DNA of 64,000 bases from Bifidobacterium lemurum (GTDB lineage Bacteria > Actinomycetota > Actinomycetes > Actinomycetales > Bifidobacteriaceae), in NCBI RefSeq assembly GCF_014898175.1, contig NZ_CP062948.1:1116001-1180000 (forward strand). The letters run 5' to 3'. Below are positions 26,598 to 37,000 of the stretch, in pieces. A program made the position numbers and the translations under genes. The notes under the pieces are model-generated. The model saw only the letters and a list, made by a program, of their open reading frames with translations, searched no databases and was not told the origin of the DNA. Each line of letters opens with the position of its first letter. The stretch's first letter is position 1.

Positions 26598-29332
26598 CAC
26601 CCCGTATTCTGCAGGCCGGCGGCGACGCCGCTTACGGTGCACAGAATCAGATAGATGAACCCGGCCTGCTGGCTCTGGCTCAGCTCCTCCTTGTCCACCT
26701 TCTTACGCAGCGACTTCAAGGCCAGCACCTGCGTGACGGACAGCGCGTCGACGTACGGCGAGCGGATGCGAATCGCCTGGCCCAGCACATGGCGGTGCTG
26801 CAGCGGCCATTCGTCGCCCACGATCTTCAGCACCCACTGGCGGGTGAGCTTCATCTCATGCAGCACCTTGTCGCGCAGATCGTCGCGGTCGCCCAGCGCG
26901 AGGTACATCTTGGCGATGCGCTCGTCCGTCTTGGCGATCGACATCTCGATGTTGTCGATGAACGTCGAGAACAGCGGCCACTCCTTGTACGCCTGACGCA
27001 GCGTCTCCAGATCGCCGAACTGCTCGCACGCCGAACCCAGGCCGTACCAGGCGGCCAGATTCACGCGGGCCTGCGCCCACGCGAAGATCCACGGGATCGT
27101 ACGCAGGTCGTCCAGCGACTTGGCGCCCAGACCGCGCTTCGCCGGACGCGAGCCAATCGGCAGCAGGCCGATCTCGGTCAGCGGCGTGACCGTGGAGAAC
27201 CACGGCGCGAAATCCTCGGTGTTGAGCAGGTCGAGATAGCGCTCATGCGAGACCTCGTCGAGCGCCGCGGCCATATCCGCGTACTTCTCGGTCATCTCGG
27301 TGTTCGTCTTCTCCACGCTCGGCGCGGACTGCAGCAGCGTGGCCGCCGCGACCGACTCGACGTGGCGTATGGCCAGCACCGGGTTGCCGTAGCGCGCGAA
27401 GATGACCTCGCCCTGTTCGGTGAGTTTGAAACGGCACTTGACCGAGCCGACCGGCTGCGCGAGCACCGCGCGGTTGGCCGGACCGCCGCCGCGGCCGACG
27501 GCACCGCCGCGTCCGTGGAACAGCGTCAGGTCGATGTCATGCGACTCGGCCCAACGGGCGATGCGCTCCTGCGCGGAGTGCAGGGCCAGCGTGGCGGAGG
27601 TGGGGCCGGCGTCCTTCGAGGAGTCGGAGTAGCCGAGCATGACCTCCATCTTGCCGCCGGTGACCTTCAAGCGGTTCTGTACCTCGGGGATCTTGATCAT
27701 TTCCTCGAGCACGTTCACCGAGTTCTCGAGATCCTCCAGCTGCTCGAACAGCGGAATCACGTCAAGGGTCGGCACATCCTGCGGGTTCGCGAAGGCGAGA
27801 CGGTTGAGCTCGTACACGTCGCGCACGTTCTGCGCGCTTTTGGTGAACGAGATGATGTAGCGGCGCGCGGCCTTCATGCCGTTGCGCTTCTGGATCGCGC
27901 CCAGCGCACGGAAGGTGTCGAGCACCTCATGCGTCATCGGCTGCAGTTCGCCGCGTTCGCCGTGCAGGCCATGCTCGCGGATGTCGTCGAGCGCGCGGGC
28001 GTGCACCACGGAATGCTGACGGAACTCCATCTCCACCATGTGGAAGCCGAAGGTCTCGGCCTGCCAGATGAGGTCCTGCAGCGGGCCGTAGGCGGAGCGC
28101 TTCGCGTTGGCCTCGGCCAGCGAACGCTGCACGACGCGCAGGTCGGAGAGGAACTCGTCGCAGGAGTGGTACATGAGGTCCGCGTCGCGTTCGATGGTGT
28201 AGTGCAGGCGGTCGGCCATCACCAGCATCACCGCGCGGTGCGTCTCCTTGGTGGAGATCACCGACGCGCGCGAGGTCAGACGTTCGCTCATCTCGCGCTG
28301 GCGGCTCCACAGGTTCTTGAGCTCCTGGCTGGGCGGCGTGGTCTCGGACTCCATGGTGAGGTTCCTGCCGACGGTGCGCGTGGCCTCCTCAAGCGCGCCG
28401 ATCACGTGGTCGGAGAACTTGCGGGCCACCTGGCGGCTCACCTTGGCGGTGACGTTCGGGTTGCCGTCGCGGTCGGAGCCGATCCAGCTGCCGGGACGGA
28501 AGAACGCGGGGCAGGCGGGCGGCACGAGGCCGGCCTTGTCGCCCAGCATCCAGTCGTCGAAACGGCGGTAGACCTGCGGAATCGTGTGGAACAGCGTGTT
28601 ATCGAAGATGTCGAGGATGGTGTCGGCCTCCTCGACGGGCGTCGGCTTCTTCAGCGCGATCGGCGAGGTGCGGAACAGCGCGTCGATCTCGTTGAACAGG
28701 CGGCGGTAGTTCTCCTTCTTATCGGAGCCGCCGAGCAGCTTGTGCACCTCGAGCAGCTGGGCGATGCGGCGGATCTTGCCCTCCACGGCCTTGCGTCGCG
28801 CCTCGGTGGGATGGGCGGTGAACACAGGATGGAACTCCAGATTGTCCAGCAGCTCCTTGGCCTTCGCCGGGCCGAGCTCGCCGATCAGCTGATGGTAGGC
28901 GAGGGTCATCTCGTTGACCGGATCGACCGCCTGGCTGTCGTTGACTTCGGCCTCGCGCTGGTGCAGCACGGAGACGCGGTAGTTCTCCTCGCTCAGGTTG
29001 GCCAGGTGGAAGTAGGTGGCGAACGCGCGCGCCAACAGCTGGGCGTCGTGCAGGTTCATATTGTCGATGACCTCGACCGCCTTGGCCAGGCCGTCCTCGT
29101 CCGGGTGCGGGTCGGTCATGCCGCCGAAATGTTCGGCGCTGGCCTCGACGGCGTAGTCGCGCACCTGATCGAAGGTGGCGAGCAGATGCGGATCGTATTC
29201 GCCGAGCACCTCGCGAAGGATGCTCAGGCACAGCTCCATATCATTGCCGAGGGTTTCGGGAAGCTGCTGCTCATCGCGGATCATCGTGTCCGACGCCTCG
29301 GTGAGTGCGAATTGTTCTTGTGATTGTGACAT
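26597..29332 (-). CDS. ppc: Phosphoenolpyruvate carboxylase
   Basis: This 911-residue enzyme converts PEP and bicarbonate to oxaloacetate, replenishing C4 acids for amino-acid synthesis and succinate. Signature segments are FTAHPTEARRKA (catalytic His), GSDRDGNPNVT, the FHGRGGAVGRGGGP loop and the terminal QNTG. The length matches the family. The ATG at 29332 follows AAAGGAGAGTAT; the 30 codons upstream in frame are low-complexity leader DNA. It is transcribed alone. Its mRNA ends in the elaborate folded region 26440-26597. In bifidobacteria this is the main anaplerotic step, and the carbonic anhydrase at 18725 could feed it. Confidence 0.97.
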   Translation of the reverse strand: MSQSQEQFALTEASDTMIRDEQQLPETLGNDMELCLSILREVLGEYDPHLLATFDQVRDYAVEASAEHFGGMTDPHPDEDGLAKAVEVIDNMNLHDAQLLARAFATYFHLANLSEENYRVSVLHQREAEVNDSQAVDPVNEMTLAYHQLIGELGPAKAKELLDNLEFHPVFTAHPTEARRKAVEGKIRRIAQLLEVHKLLGGSDKKENYRRLFNEIDALFRTSPIALKKPTPVEEADTILDIFDNTLFHTIPQVYRRFDDWMLGDKAGLVPPACPAFFRPGSWIGSDRDGNPNVTAKVSRQVARKFSDHVIGALEEATRTVGRNLTMESETTPPSQELKNLWSRQREMSERLTSRASVISTKETHRAVMLVMADRLHYTIERDADLMYHSCDEFLSDLRVVQRSLAEANAKRSAYGPLQDLIWQAETFGFHMVEMEFRQHSVVHARALDDIREHGLHGERGELQPMTHEVLDTFRALGAIQKRNGMKAARRYIISFTKSAQNVRDVYELNRLAFANPQDVPTLDVIPLFEQLEDLENSVNVLEEMIKIPEVQNRLKVTGGKMEVMLGYSDSSKDAGPTSATLALHSAQERIARWAESHDIDLTLFHGRGGAVGRGGGPANRAVLAQPVGSVKCRFKLTEQGEVIFARYGNPVLAIRHVESVAAATLLQSAPSVEKTNTEMTEKYADMAAALDEVSHERYLDLLNTEDFAPWFSTVTPLTEIGLLPIGSRPAKRGLGAKSLDDLRTIPWIFAWAQARVNLAAWYGLGSACEQFGDLETLRQAYKEWPLFSTFIDNIEMSIAKTDERIAKMYLALGDRDDLRDKVLHEMKLTRQWVLKIVGDEWPLQHRHVLGQAIRIRSPYVDALSVTQVLALKSLRKKVDKEELSQSQQAGFIYLILCTVSGVAAGLQNTG

Positions 29333-29804
29333 ATACTCTCCTTTGCCGAACCTCCGGTTGCTCGGTCTAGCGGTCGTCCGTGGCTCCTCCACGGTTGTTG
29401 AGGCCGCCCGTTGCGAGCCCACAGCCTTCGATTCAGCGTGGTTGCTATGTGCGGAACATTGTAGGCCCGCATAATCGCCATTTAGGTTACGAAGTCCACA
29501 ATGTGCACTTTTCTTCCTTCCGCGTCAGCTCAAGCGGGGCATGGTGGAGACGAAGGATCCACCGCGCATAACGGCGGGACGGGATGCCTCGGCAACGCTC
29601 GGCATGACGGCGGGAGACGCTCAGCCCACGCGCGGCGCACTGCCGGTGCGGATGCGTGGATTCGTGCGACCGCGGGAACGTTTCGCCTGCGTGCGGCGCA
29701 CTGCATCGTATGTAGTGCCGTCCTTTGATTGACTCTGAACGTTCCGCCCACGCACGGCGCAATGGAAAACGCCGTCGGGCAGGGCGTGCGGTACACCTAG
29801 AAGT
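29333..29804. other. Divergent intergenic region between ppc and the exporter gene
   Basis: This 472-bp region holds the ppc leader and presumably both promoters, but no clear -35/-10 pair was found. Variants of CGYCTRCGYGCGGCGCAMTG recur near 29620, 29685 and 29740, apparently degenerate direct repeats. No gene is seen. Confidence 0.4.
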
Positions 29805-31478
29805 GTGACGAACGGGCATGAACATCAGCATGCGCACCAAGCGGAACCGGGCGCGACCGGGGCGTCCGCCGTGCGCAAATTCCACACCCACTCCATCCCC
29901 CTGGATATGGAGGATATCGAACGCGACTGGGATAAACCCGTCACCGAAGCCGGCATCGCCGCCAAAGCCAGCGTGATCGTGCGCGTCGGCATGCTCGACC
30001 TGAGCGCCGGCACCGGCAGCTTCCGCGTGCGCGAGATGATGCACCGCATCGCCTACCCGCTGGGCGTGCACGTGCGCGCCGACGTGAACCTCACCGACAT
30101 CGAAGCCGCCTGCACCGACGGACGCGACCGCATCACCGAAGTCGTGGACCTGCCCACCACCGGCGTCAACACCGAACGCATCTGGTTGCTCGAGCATTTC
30201 GCCGACTGGTTCAACGTGAACCTCGGCACCGGCTCCATGTACCACGCCAAGCCGGACATCTCCGAAGAACTCGTCGAACACCTCGACTCCCCCGACGCGC
30301 GCCAATCCATCATGCGGGCCGTGGAAAAGGACCGCGAAGCCAAACGGGCCCAAGCGGAGCGCCTCGCGAAAGAGGCCGCCGACGCCGCCGCGGAATCCAC
30401 CAAACACGGACACAAACCGCCCAAAGGCGAATACGCCGAACATTTCGACTACGTCTCATCCCAGCGCGACGAAACGAGCGAAACCCACGGCATCACCGTG
30501 CGGCAGGCGCACGAACGACTCGACCTGATCGAACGACGCAAGCCGCTCTACGCTCCCTGGTTCTCCGGACTGGCCTCCGCGCTCGCCTGCGCGGCCTTCG
30601 TGTTCCTGCTCGGCGGCGGCATCTACGACATGGTCGGCGCGTTCATCGGCGCGGGCCTCGGCCAATGGCTGCGCCGACGACTCTTCGCCCACCATCTCAA
30701 CCAATTCTTCGTCACCTTCGTGTGCGTGGCCGTGGCGGCGCTCGCCTGCACCGGCGTATTGCGCGCCATCGGCTGGTTCGTCGACCCGGTCGCGCTCGAA
30801 CACGACACCGCCTACATCGGCGCCATGCTGTTCGTCATCCCCGGCTTCCCGCTGATCACCGGCGGACTCGACATGGCCAAAATCGACTTCCCCTCCGGCA
30901 TACAACGCATCTGCTATGTGCTGTGCATCATTCTGATGGCCACGCTCGCCGGCTGGGCCGTGGCGCTGATCGTGCACCTCAATCCGGAAGGATTCGAGCC
31001 GCTCGGCCTCGACCCCGCGGTGAACTGCCTGCTGCGGTTCGTCGCCGCGTTCGTCGGCGTGTGGGGATTCTCCGTGTTGTTCAACTCCCCGCAGCGCATG
31101 TGCCTCGTCGCCGCGTTCATCGGCGCCATCACCGACACCTTCCGTTTGGAAATCGTCGATATGGGCATGCCCGCCGAAGGAGGCGCCTTCCTCGGCGCGC
31201 TATTGGCCGGCCTCCTCGCCTCCGCATGGCGTAGTTCCGTGCGCCGCGGCTGGCTCCCGCCGCATCTCGGCTACCCGCGCATCTGCCTGACCGTGCCGTC
31301 CATTGTGATCATGGTGCCCGGCATGTATATGTACCAGGCCATGTTCCACCTCGGCCAATTCGACACCCAGCTCGCTCTCGACTGGGCCTTCCGCGCCTTC
31401 ATGGTGATCGTCTGCCTGCCCATCGGGCTGGCGATGGCGCGCGTCATCACCGACAAATCCTGGCGCTACGACATCTAA
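29805..31478 (+). CDS. Threonine/serine exporter family protein (ThrE-like)
   Basis: This 557-residue protein has the ThrE layout. A soluble N-terminal domain (about 55-250) contains RVGMLDLSAGTGSFRVREMMHRIA and the LPTTGVNTERIW segment. About ten membrane helices from residue 250 to 545 follow (DUF1212-type and DUF3815-type halves fused). ThrE of Corynebacterium exports threonine and serine using the proton gradient. The start used is a GTG at 29805 with a weak ribosome site; an internal ATG cannot be excluded. A His/Gln-rich start and an Ala/Glu-rich linker at about 170-205 are probably disordered. It is monocistronic. Confidence 0.88.
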   Translation: MTNGHEHQHAHQAEPGATGASAVRKFHTHSIPLDMEDIERDWDKPVTEAGIAAKASVIVRVGMLDLSAGTGSFRVREMMHRIAYPLGVHVRADVNLTDIEAACTDGRDRITEVVDLPTTGVNTERIWLLEHFADWFNVNLGTGSMYHAKPDISEELVEHLDSPDARQSIMRAVEKDREAKRAQAERLAKEAADAAAESTKHGHKPPKGEYAEHFDYVSSQRDETSETHGITVRQAHERLDLIERRKPLYAPWFSGLASALACAAFVFLLGGGIYDMVGAFIGAGLGQWLRRRLFAHHLNQFFVTFVCVAVAALACTGVLRAIGWFVDPVALEHDTAYIGAMLFVIPGFPLITGGLDMAKIDFPSGIQRICYVLCIILMATLAGWAVALIVHLNPEGFEPLGLDPAVNCLLRFVAAFVGVWGFSVLFNSPQRMCLVAAFIGAITDTFRLEIVDMGMPAEGGAFLGALLAGLLASAWRSSVRRGWLPPHLGYPRICLTVPSIVIMVPGMYMYQAMFHLGQFDTQLALDWAFRAFMVIVCLPIGLAMARVITDKSWRYDI

Positions 31479-31502
31479 TTAGCGCGCGTACGCGCGCATT
31501 GC

Positions 31503-31598
31503 CGTCATCCTGAGCGAAGGCCACGGGCCGGAGTCGAAGGATCTCCATCTTACAACAAAGAGATCCTTCGACTCCGCTACGCTCCGCTCAGGATGACG
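31503..31598. repeat. Inverted GTCATCC...TCGAAGGATC-type repeat, copy 2
   Basis: GTCATCCTGAGCGAAGG and GAGTCGAAGGATCTC on the left are mirrored by GAGATCCTTCGACTC and CGCTCAGGATGAC on the right, around an approximately 16-nt centre. It lies between the exporter gene and module 3. Confidence 0.65.
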
Positions 31599-31727
31599 TT
31601 GGAAGCTTGGGCGCGCGCCAATTCGCCGAGGGGGCGCGGCTTTTCCACGGGCGGGGCATAATGGGAAGGGTAAGTCTGCCCGGCTTGAGCAGTGTTGCCA
31701 GAAGACTGAACCATGGAGAGCGAAGCA

Positions 31728-32450
31728 GTGATTCGAATTGCCGTCGTCGAAGATGATCCGGGGTATGTGTCCGTCGTGGAGCGGTATCTCGCCCAATTCG
31801 AGCAGGAACGTGGCGAAAGCATCAGCCATGTGGTGTTCGATGACGGCGCGAAGATCGCCGCCGACTACCAACCTGTGTTCGACATCGTGCTGATGGACAT
31901 CGAAATGCCCGGAATGGACGGCATCTCGGCGGCACGCGAGATTCGCCTGGTCGACCGGGACGTCATCATCATCTTCATCACCAGCATGGCCCAATACGCG
32001 ATCGAGGGCTACACGGTGCGGGCGCGCTCCTACGTGCTCAAACCCATCAACTACTACGGTTTCGCCATGGAGCTGCAAAGCGCCATCGACGACATCGCGC
32101 GGCGCGAGGACCGCGGCAAGTCGCTGATCTTCACCTCCAAGGACGGCATGCACAAGGTGCGCGTCAGCGACATCCTCTACGTGGAGAGCAAACGCCACGA
32201 CATGTTCATCCACACGGTCGACGGCGTGATCCGCATCCGCGAGTCGATGAAGAATCTGGAGGAGACGCTGCAACCGCACCATTTCGCACGCTGCAGCGTC
32301 AGCTATCTGGTCAACCTGGCGCATGTGACCGGCATCGAGGAGGGCCGCGACGCCATCGTCGGCGGGGAGCGGCTGCCGGTCAGCCGGCAGAAGGGCAAGG
32401 AATTCATCGCGGCGATGGCCGCGTATGTGGGAGGAGGCGACCATGAGTGA
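31728..32450 (+). CDS. LytTR-family response regulator (module 3)
   Basis: About 240 residues. The receiver domain has VEDD and phosphoacceptor Asp57 in LMDIEMPGMDGI, with the conserved Lys in VLKPIN. The LytTR domain contains ILYVESKRHDMFIHT and CSVSYLVNLAHVTGI. The GTG at 31728 is preferred: it gives the same MIRIAVVED opening as its paralogues and has GGAGAG seven nt upstream. An ATG at 31713 would add five residues. It overlaps the kinase gene by 8 bp. The role parallels the regulators at 1656 and 7399. Confidence 0.92.
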   Translation: MIRIAVVEDDPGYVSVVERYLAQFEQERGESISHVVFDDGAKIAADYQPVFDIVLMDIEMPGMDGISAAREIRLVDRDVIIIFITSMAQYAIEGYTVRARSYVLKPINYYGFAMELQSAIDDIARREDRGKSLIFTSKDGMHKVRVSDILYVESKRHDMFIHTVDGVIRIRESMKNLEETLQPHHFARCSVSYLVNLAHVTGIEEGRDAIVGGERLPVSRQKGKEFIAAMAAYVGGGDHE

Positions 32451-33810
32451 GCTCGTCAACCAGATGCTGATCAGTCCCGTGCTCTATGTGGTGTGCTGCG
32501 GACTGGTCGTGGCCTGCGCGCTGGCCACCTCCTCGTCACGGGCGGCCACGCGTCGCGACAGGGCGTGGCGGATCGGCTGGTCGGTGCTGCTGGCCGTCGC
32601 GGTGGTGGCGGTGGATGCCGTGTTCGTGGACAGCAAAACCGCGTGGACCGCCGTGGAGACGCCGATGTGCTTGGTGGCGCTGTGGGTGTTTGCCGTTGCC
32701 ATCATGCGCATGGGCATCGCCACCGGGACCTACGTGGCGGTGTGGTCGCTGTCGTTGGTCTCGCCGATTTCGGAGGTCGCCAGTCTGTTGACGATGTGGT
32801 TCGACGGATGGGTGCGGTGGTGCGTGCGGTTGGCGGCGTTGGCGTTGATGATGGCGGTGCTGTACGTCTGCTGCCGCCGATGGTTGGCCCCGCAGCTGCA
32901 GATGTCGGGACGGTATCTGATGAGCCGCCGCAAGGTGCTGTTCACGCTGGTGATGGTGGCCGTGTTCATGACGGTCGCCGATTACCGGGTGATTTTCTGG
33001 CTGATCGGCAGTTCCGAACCGTCCAATATGGTGCCGGCGTTCCGCGTACTGGTGGAGACGCTGTGCTGCATCGTGCTGTACCTGCAGAACGACATCGAAC
33101 GCCGTCAGAAGGCGCAGCTCGAGCTCAATATGGTGCAGGAGCTGTGGCGGCACCAGCGGCACCAGTACCAGGTGTCCAAAGAGACGATCGACGTGATCAA
33201 CCGCAAATGCCATGACCTCAAATACCAGGTCGCGGCGTTCCGCGCGACGCACGGCAACGCGGACATCGACCGCCAGCTGGGCGAGATCGAGCATTCGGTC
33301 GATGTCTACGATTCGGTGGTGAGAACCGGCAATCCGGTGCTCGACGTGGTGCTCACCGAGAAAAGCCTGTACTGCGAGGCGCAGCTCATCACCATGACCT
33401 GCATGGCGGACGCCTCACGTCTGGATTTCATCGAACAGAGCGACCTGTACGCGCTGTTCGGCAACGCGATCGACAACGCGATCGAAAGCGTGATGAAACA
33501 GTCCGATCCGGACAAGCGGGTGATCCAGGTCTCCGTGCGCCCCGAAAACGACTTCCTGCTGATCCAGGTGCGCAACTACTGCGACGAGCCGATCGAGCTG
33601 GTCGACGGACTGCCGCTCACCTCGAAAACCTCCGAGCCCGGATACCACGGGTACGGTCTGCGCGGCATCCGCTATACGGCGGAACGCTACGGCGGCACGA
33701 TGGGCATCCGCACGGACGGCAAGGCCTTCACCCTGCAGGTGCTGCTTCCGCTGCCGGTGCGTCAGCCGCGGCGGGATGAGGATCGCGAGCCGCAGGACGC
33801 GGCCCGCTAG
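32443..33810 (+). CDS. GHKL sensor histidine kinase (module 3)
   Basis: This 455-residue HPK10-type sensor has about six or seven membrane helices in the first 220 residues, then the core with DVINRKCHDLKYQ (phospho-His), FGNAIDNAIESV and YHGYGLRG. The ATG at 32443 follows GGGAGGAGG and overlaps the regulator's end. It ends in a charged tail (QPRRDEDREP). It is closest in design to the kinases at 2371 and 8103. A GH3 gene follows after 202 bp with its own strong ribosome site, and then a purine-type permease. Confidence 0.92.
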   Translation: MSELVNQMLISPVLYVVCCGLVVACALATSSSRAATRRDRAWRIGWSVLLAVAVVAVDAVFVDSKTAWTAVETPMCLVALWVFAVAIMRMGIATGTYVAVWSLSLVSPISEVASLLTMWFDGWVRWCVRLAALALMMAVLYVCCRRWLAPQLQMSGRYLMSRRKVLFTLVMVAVFMTVADYRVIFWLIGSSEPSNMVPAFRVLVETLCCIVLYLQNDIERRQKAQLELNMVQELWRHQRHQYQVSKETIDVINRKCHDLKYQVAAFRATHGNADIDRQLGEIEHSVDVYDSVVRTGNPVLDVVLTEKSLYCEAQLITMTCMADASRLDFIEQSDLYALFGNAIDNAIESVMKQSDPDKRVIQVSVRPENDFLLIQVRNYCDEPIELVDGLPLTSKTSEPGYHGYGLRGIRYTAERYGGTMGIRTDGKAFTLQVLLPLPVRQPRRDEDREPQDAAR

Positions 33811-34012
33811 TCGCCAGCTGCTAACCACCGGCCGCAAGCCTACGGTCGCGAATTGCCGGCCATCGGCGATCCGGCGACGGAAGTTGCCGCCATCGATACC
33901 AATCGTGCCATCCGGCACGCCTCCCACCTGAACGCTTCCTAAATTGGGTGGCATGTGGGGCCCACCGGCCTCGCATCCACCCCAAGAGCAAAGAAGCAAA
34001 GGAGGGAAGAGC

Positions 34013-37000
34013 ATGTCCGACAAACGCAAGCATCTCGTGAAGAACGGCATCATCGCCACGGCATGGCTGGTTATCGTCATGCTGGTGTTCAACACGATGC
34101 TCACCACATTCGGCAGCACCCTGATCAACTACATGGGCATCGGCACCGTCACGGCCGGCGGCGACGCCGAGGTGATGACCGAGGAGGAGACCCTGGCCGA
34201 GGGCCGCGAGGTCAACACCGAGCTGGAAAGCGAAGGCGCGGTGCTGCTGCGCAACGAGAACAACGCCCTGCCGCTCGAAAAGGGCAGCAAGGTCACGATC
34301 CTCGGCGCGATGTCCTACAACTACGTCAACGGCGGCACCGGTTCGGCCGGCGGCAAGTACGACGAGTACACCTACACCATGAAAGAGGCCTTCGACGGCA
34401 GCAAAACCGAAGGCGAGGGCGTGAGCACCGAGCAGTACCTCGATGTGAACGAAAAGGCGTGGAACTGGCTTGAGGAGGCCGTCGGCGGCGAACGCAACGC
34501 GAACACCACCGGCGAGTACGTGGGCCACACCGGCACCGGCGAGGAGACCACGTTCACCGGCTCCGACTACGCCGAGAACAAGGACGCCTACGGCGACGGC
34601 GACTGGGGCGGATACAAGCGCGTCAACGAGTTCTCCAAAAGCGTGTACGAGAACCATAAGGACGACTTCATGGCCGACGGCTACAACGACACCGTCATCG
34701 TGACCTTCGGCCGCTCCGGCGCCGAGGGCGCCTCCCCCGTCATGGACTACGACGGCGACGGCAAGGCGTCCACCGGCACCACCTACCTGCAGCTGAGCGA
34801 GGACGAGAAGGACCTGCTCAAGTTCTGCGCCGAGAACTACTCCAAGACGATCGTGCTGATCAACTCCTCCGCCGCGATGGAGCTGGGCGAGATCGAGCAG
34901 GAGGAGTACGGCGTGGACGCCTGCCTGTGGATCGGCCACCCCGGTGAGGCCGGCCTCGTCGGCGTCGCCCAGCTCCTGACCGGCGAGGTGAACCCGTCCG
35001 GCCACCTCGTGGACACCTACGCCTACGACATGTCCACGATGCCGTCCTTCTACAACAACGACGACAACAAGTACACCAACGTCGAATCCATCACCACCGG
35101 CTTCGACAAGTCCAGCAACTTCGGCTACTACCAGTACGAGGAGGGCATCTACGTCGGATACCGCTTCTACGAGACCGCCGACGCGGAGGGGTATTTCGAC
35201 TCCGAGGCGTTCACCAGCCACGAGTGGAAGAACGGCACGGCCTCCGGCTACGACGAAGTGGTGCAGTATCCCTTCGGCTACGGCCTGAGCTACACCACCT
35301 TCTCGCAGGAGGTGACCGATTCGGACGTCTCGCTTGAGGCGCACGGCACGAACAGCATCAGCGTCAAGGTCACCAACACCGGCGACGTGGCGGGCAAGCA
35401 GGTCGTGCAGCTCTACATGGAGGCGCCCTACGACCAGGACGACTCCCTGGGCATCAAGGGCACGGGCCTGCAGAAGTCCGCGAAGGTGCTGATGGGCTTC
35501 CAGAAGACCGGTCTGATCGAGCCCGGCGAATCCGAAACCGTCACCATCGAATTCGACACCGACGACCTCGCCTCCTTCGACACCTACGGCACCGGCGTGT
35601 ACGTGCTGGAGAAGGGCGACTACAAGTTCCACATCGGCGAGAACGCGCATGAGGACGCCACCGATCCGGTGGAGACCTCTCTGGCCGACACCATCGTCTA
35701 CGACGAGGACGGCGTCGGCGCGCGCGACAGCGACGAGCAGGTCGCCAGGACCTCGATGAGCGACGTGGACGCCGGCGACGGCAACATGCTCGACGGCTAC
35801 CTCAACCGCAGCGACTTCGCGGGCGGCATGGAGACCATCATGCAGCACGAATCCAGCTGCAAGGAGGAGGCGCTGAGCGACAACGCCGTGGCCGCGCTGG
35901 CCGTGCCCGCCAAGGGTTCGACCGACTACACCTACGAGACGTACGAGAACGGCGAGAAGGTGACCAAAACCGTCAAGAAGTACGTGGGCGGCGCCAGCTA
36001 CCTCGCCTACTCCGACGAGGAGAATTGGGAGGGCCTGACCCAGGACGACGAACGCTACCTCTACGACGACGCGAACGAGGACCATGCCATCGAATACGGC
36101 AAGACCTACTACGTCGTGGTGGACGACGACGGCAACGCGGTCCAGGATGAGGACGGCAACTACCAGGTGACCGAGGAGGAGACCTCGATGCGTCTCGACA
36201 TCGACGCGCCGATCCTCGCCGACCTCGACTACGACAACGAGATCTGGGCCTATCTGCTGGACCAGACCACGCTCGAGGAGCAGATCGCCGTCGCCGGCGG
36301 ACTCGGCTGGCAGACCCCCGCCGTCGAATCCGTGAACAAGGAGCAGGAGGCCGTGGTCGACGGCCCCGGCGAGTCCGGCAACGGCAACAACAGCTACGGC
36401 ACCAACACCTGGTGGAGCTCCGCCGTGGTGAACGCCTCCACCTGGAATCCGTACCTGATGGAGAAGCTGGGCGAGGCATACGCCCACCAGTCCATCAAGA
36501 ACGGCCTGTCGGGCGCCTACGCGCCGGCCATGAACACCCATCGCACGCCGTTCGGCGGCCGTAACTTCGAGTACTTCTCCGAAGACGGCTTCATCGGCGG
36601 CAAGATGGGCGCGGCCGAGGTCACCGGCCTGCAGTCCAGCGGCGTGTCCGTCTACATCAAGCACATGGCGATGAACGACAACGACACTAACCGAGACGGC
36701 AACATCACCTGGTTCTCCGAACAGGCGGCCCGCGAGATCTACCTCAAGGACTACGAGATCTGCGTCAAGGAGCTGTTCGTGGTCGACGAGGCCAACGAAA
36801 CCGGCACCTTCGTGGACGGCGAGAACGTGCTCGGCATCATGGGCTCGCTCAACCGCGACGGCATCTCGATGTTCCACCAGGGTCTCTACCAGACGATCCT
36901 GCGCGGCGAATGGGGCTTCAACGGCCTGGTCATCACCGACGGCGTCGGCCCGTACCCGTGGGTCATGACCCCCGGCGCAGGCCTGTTCGGCGGCGTGGAA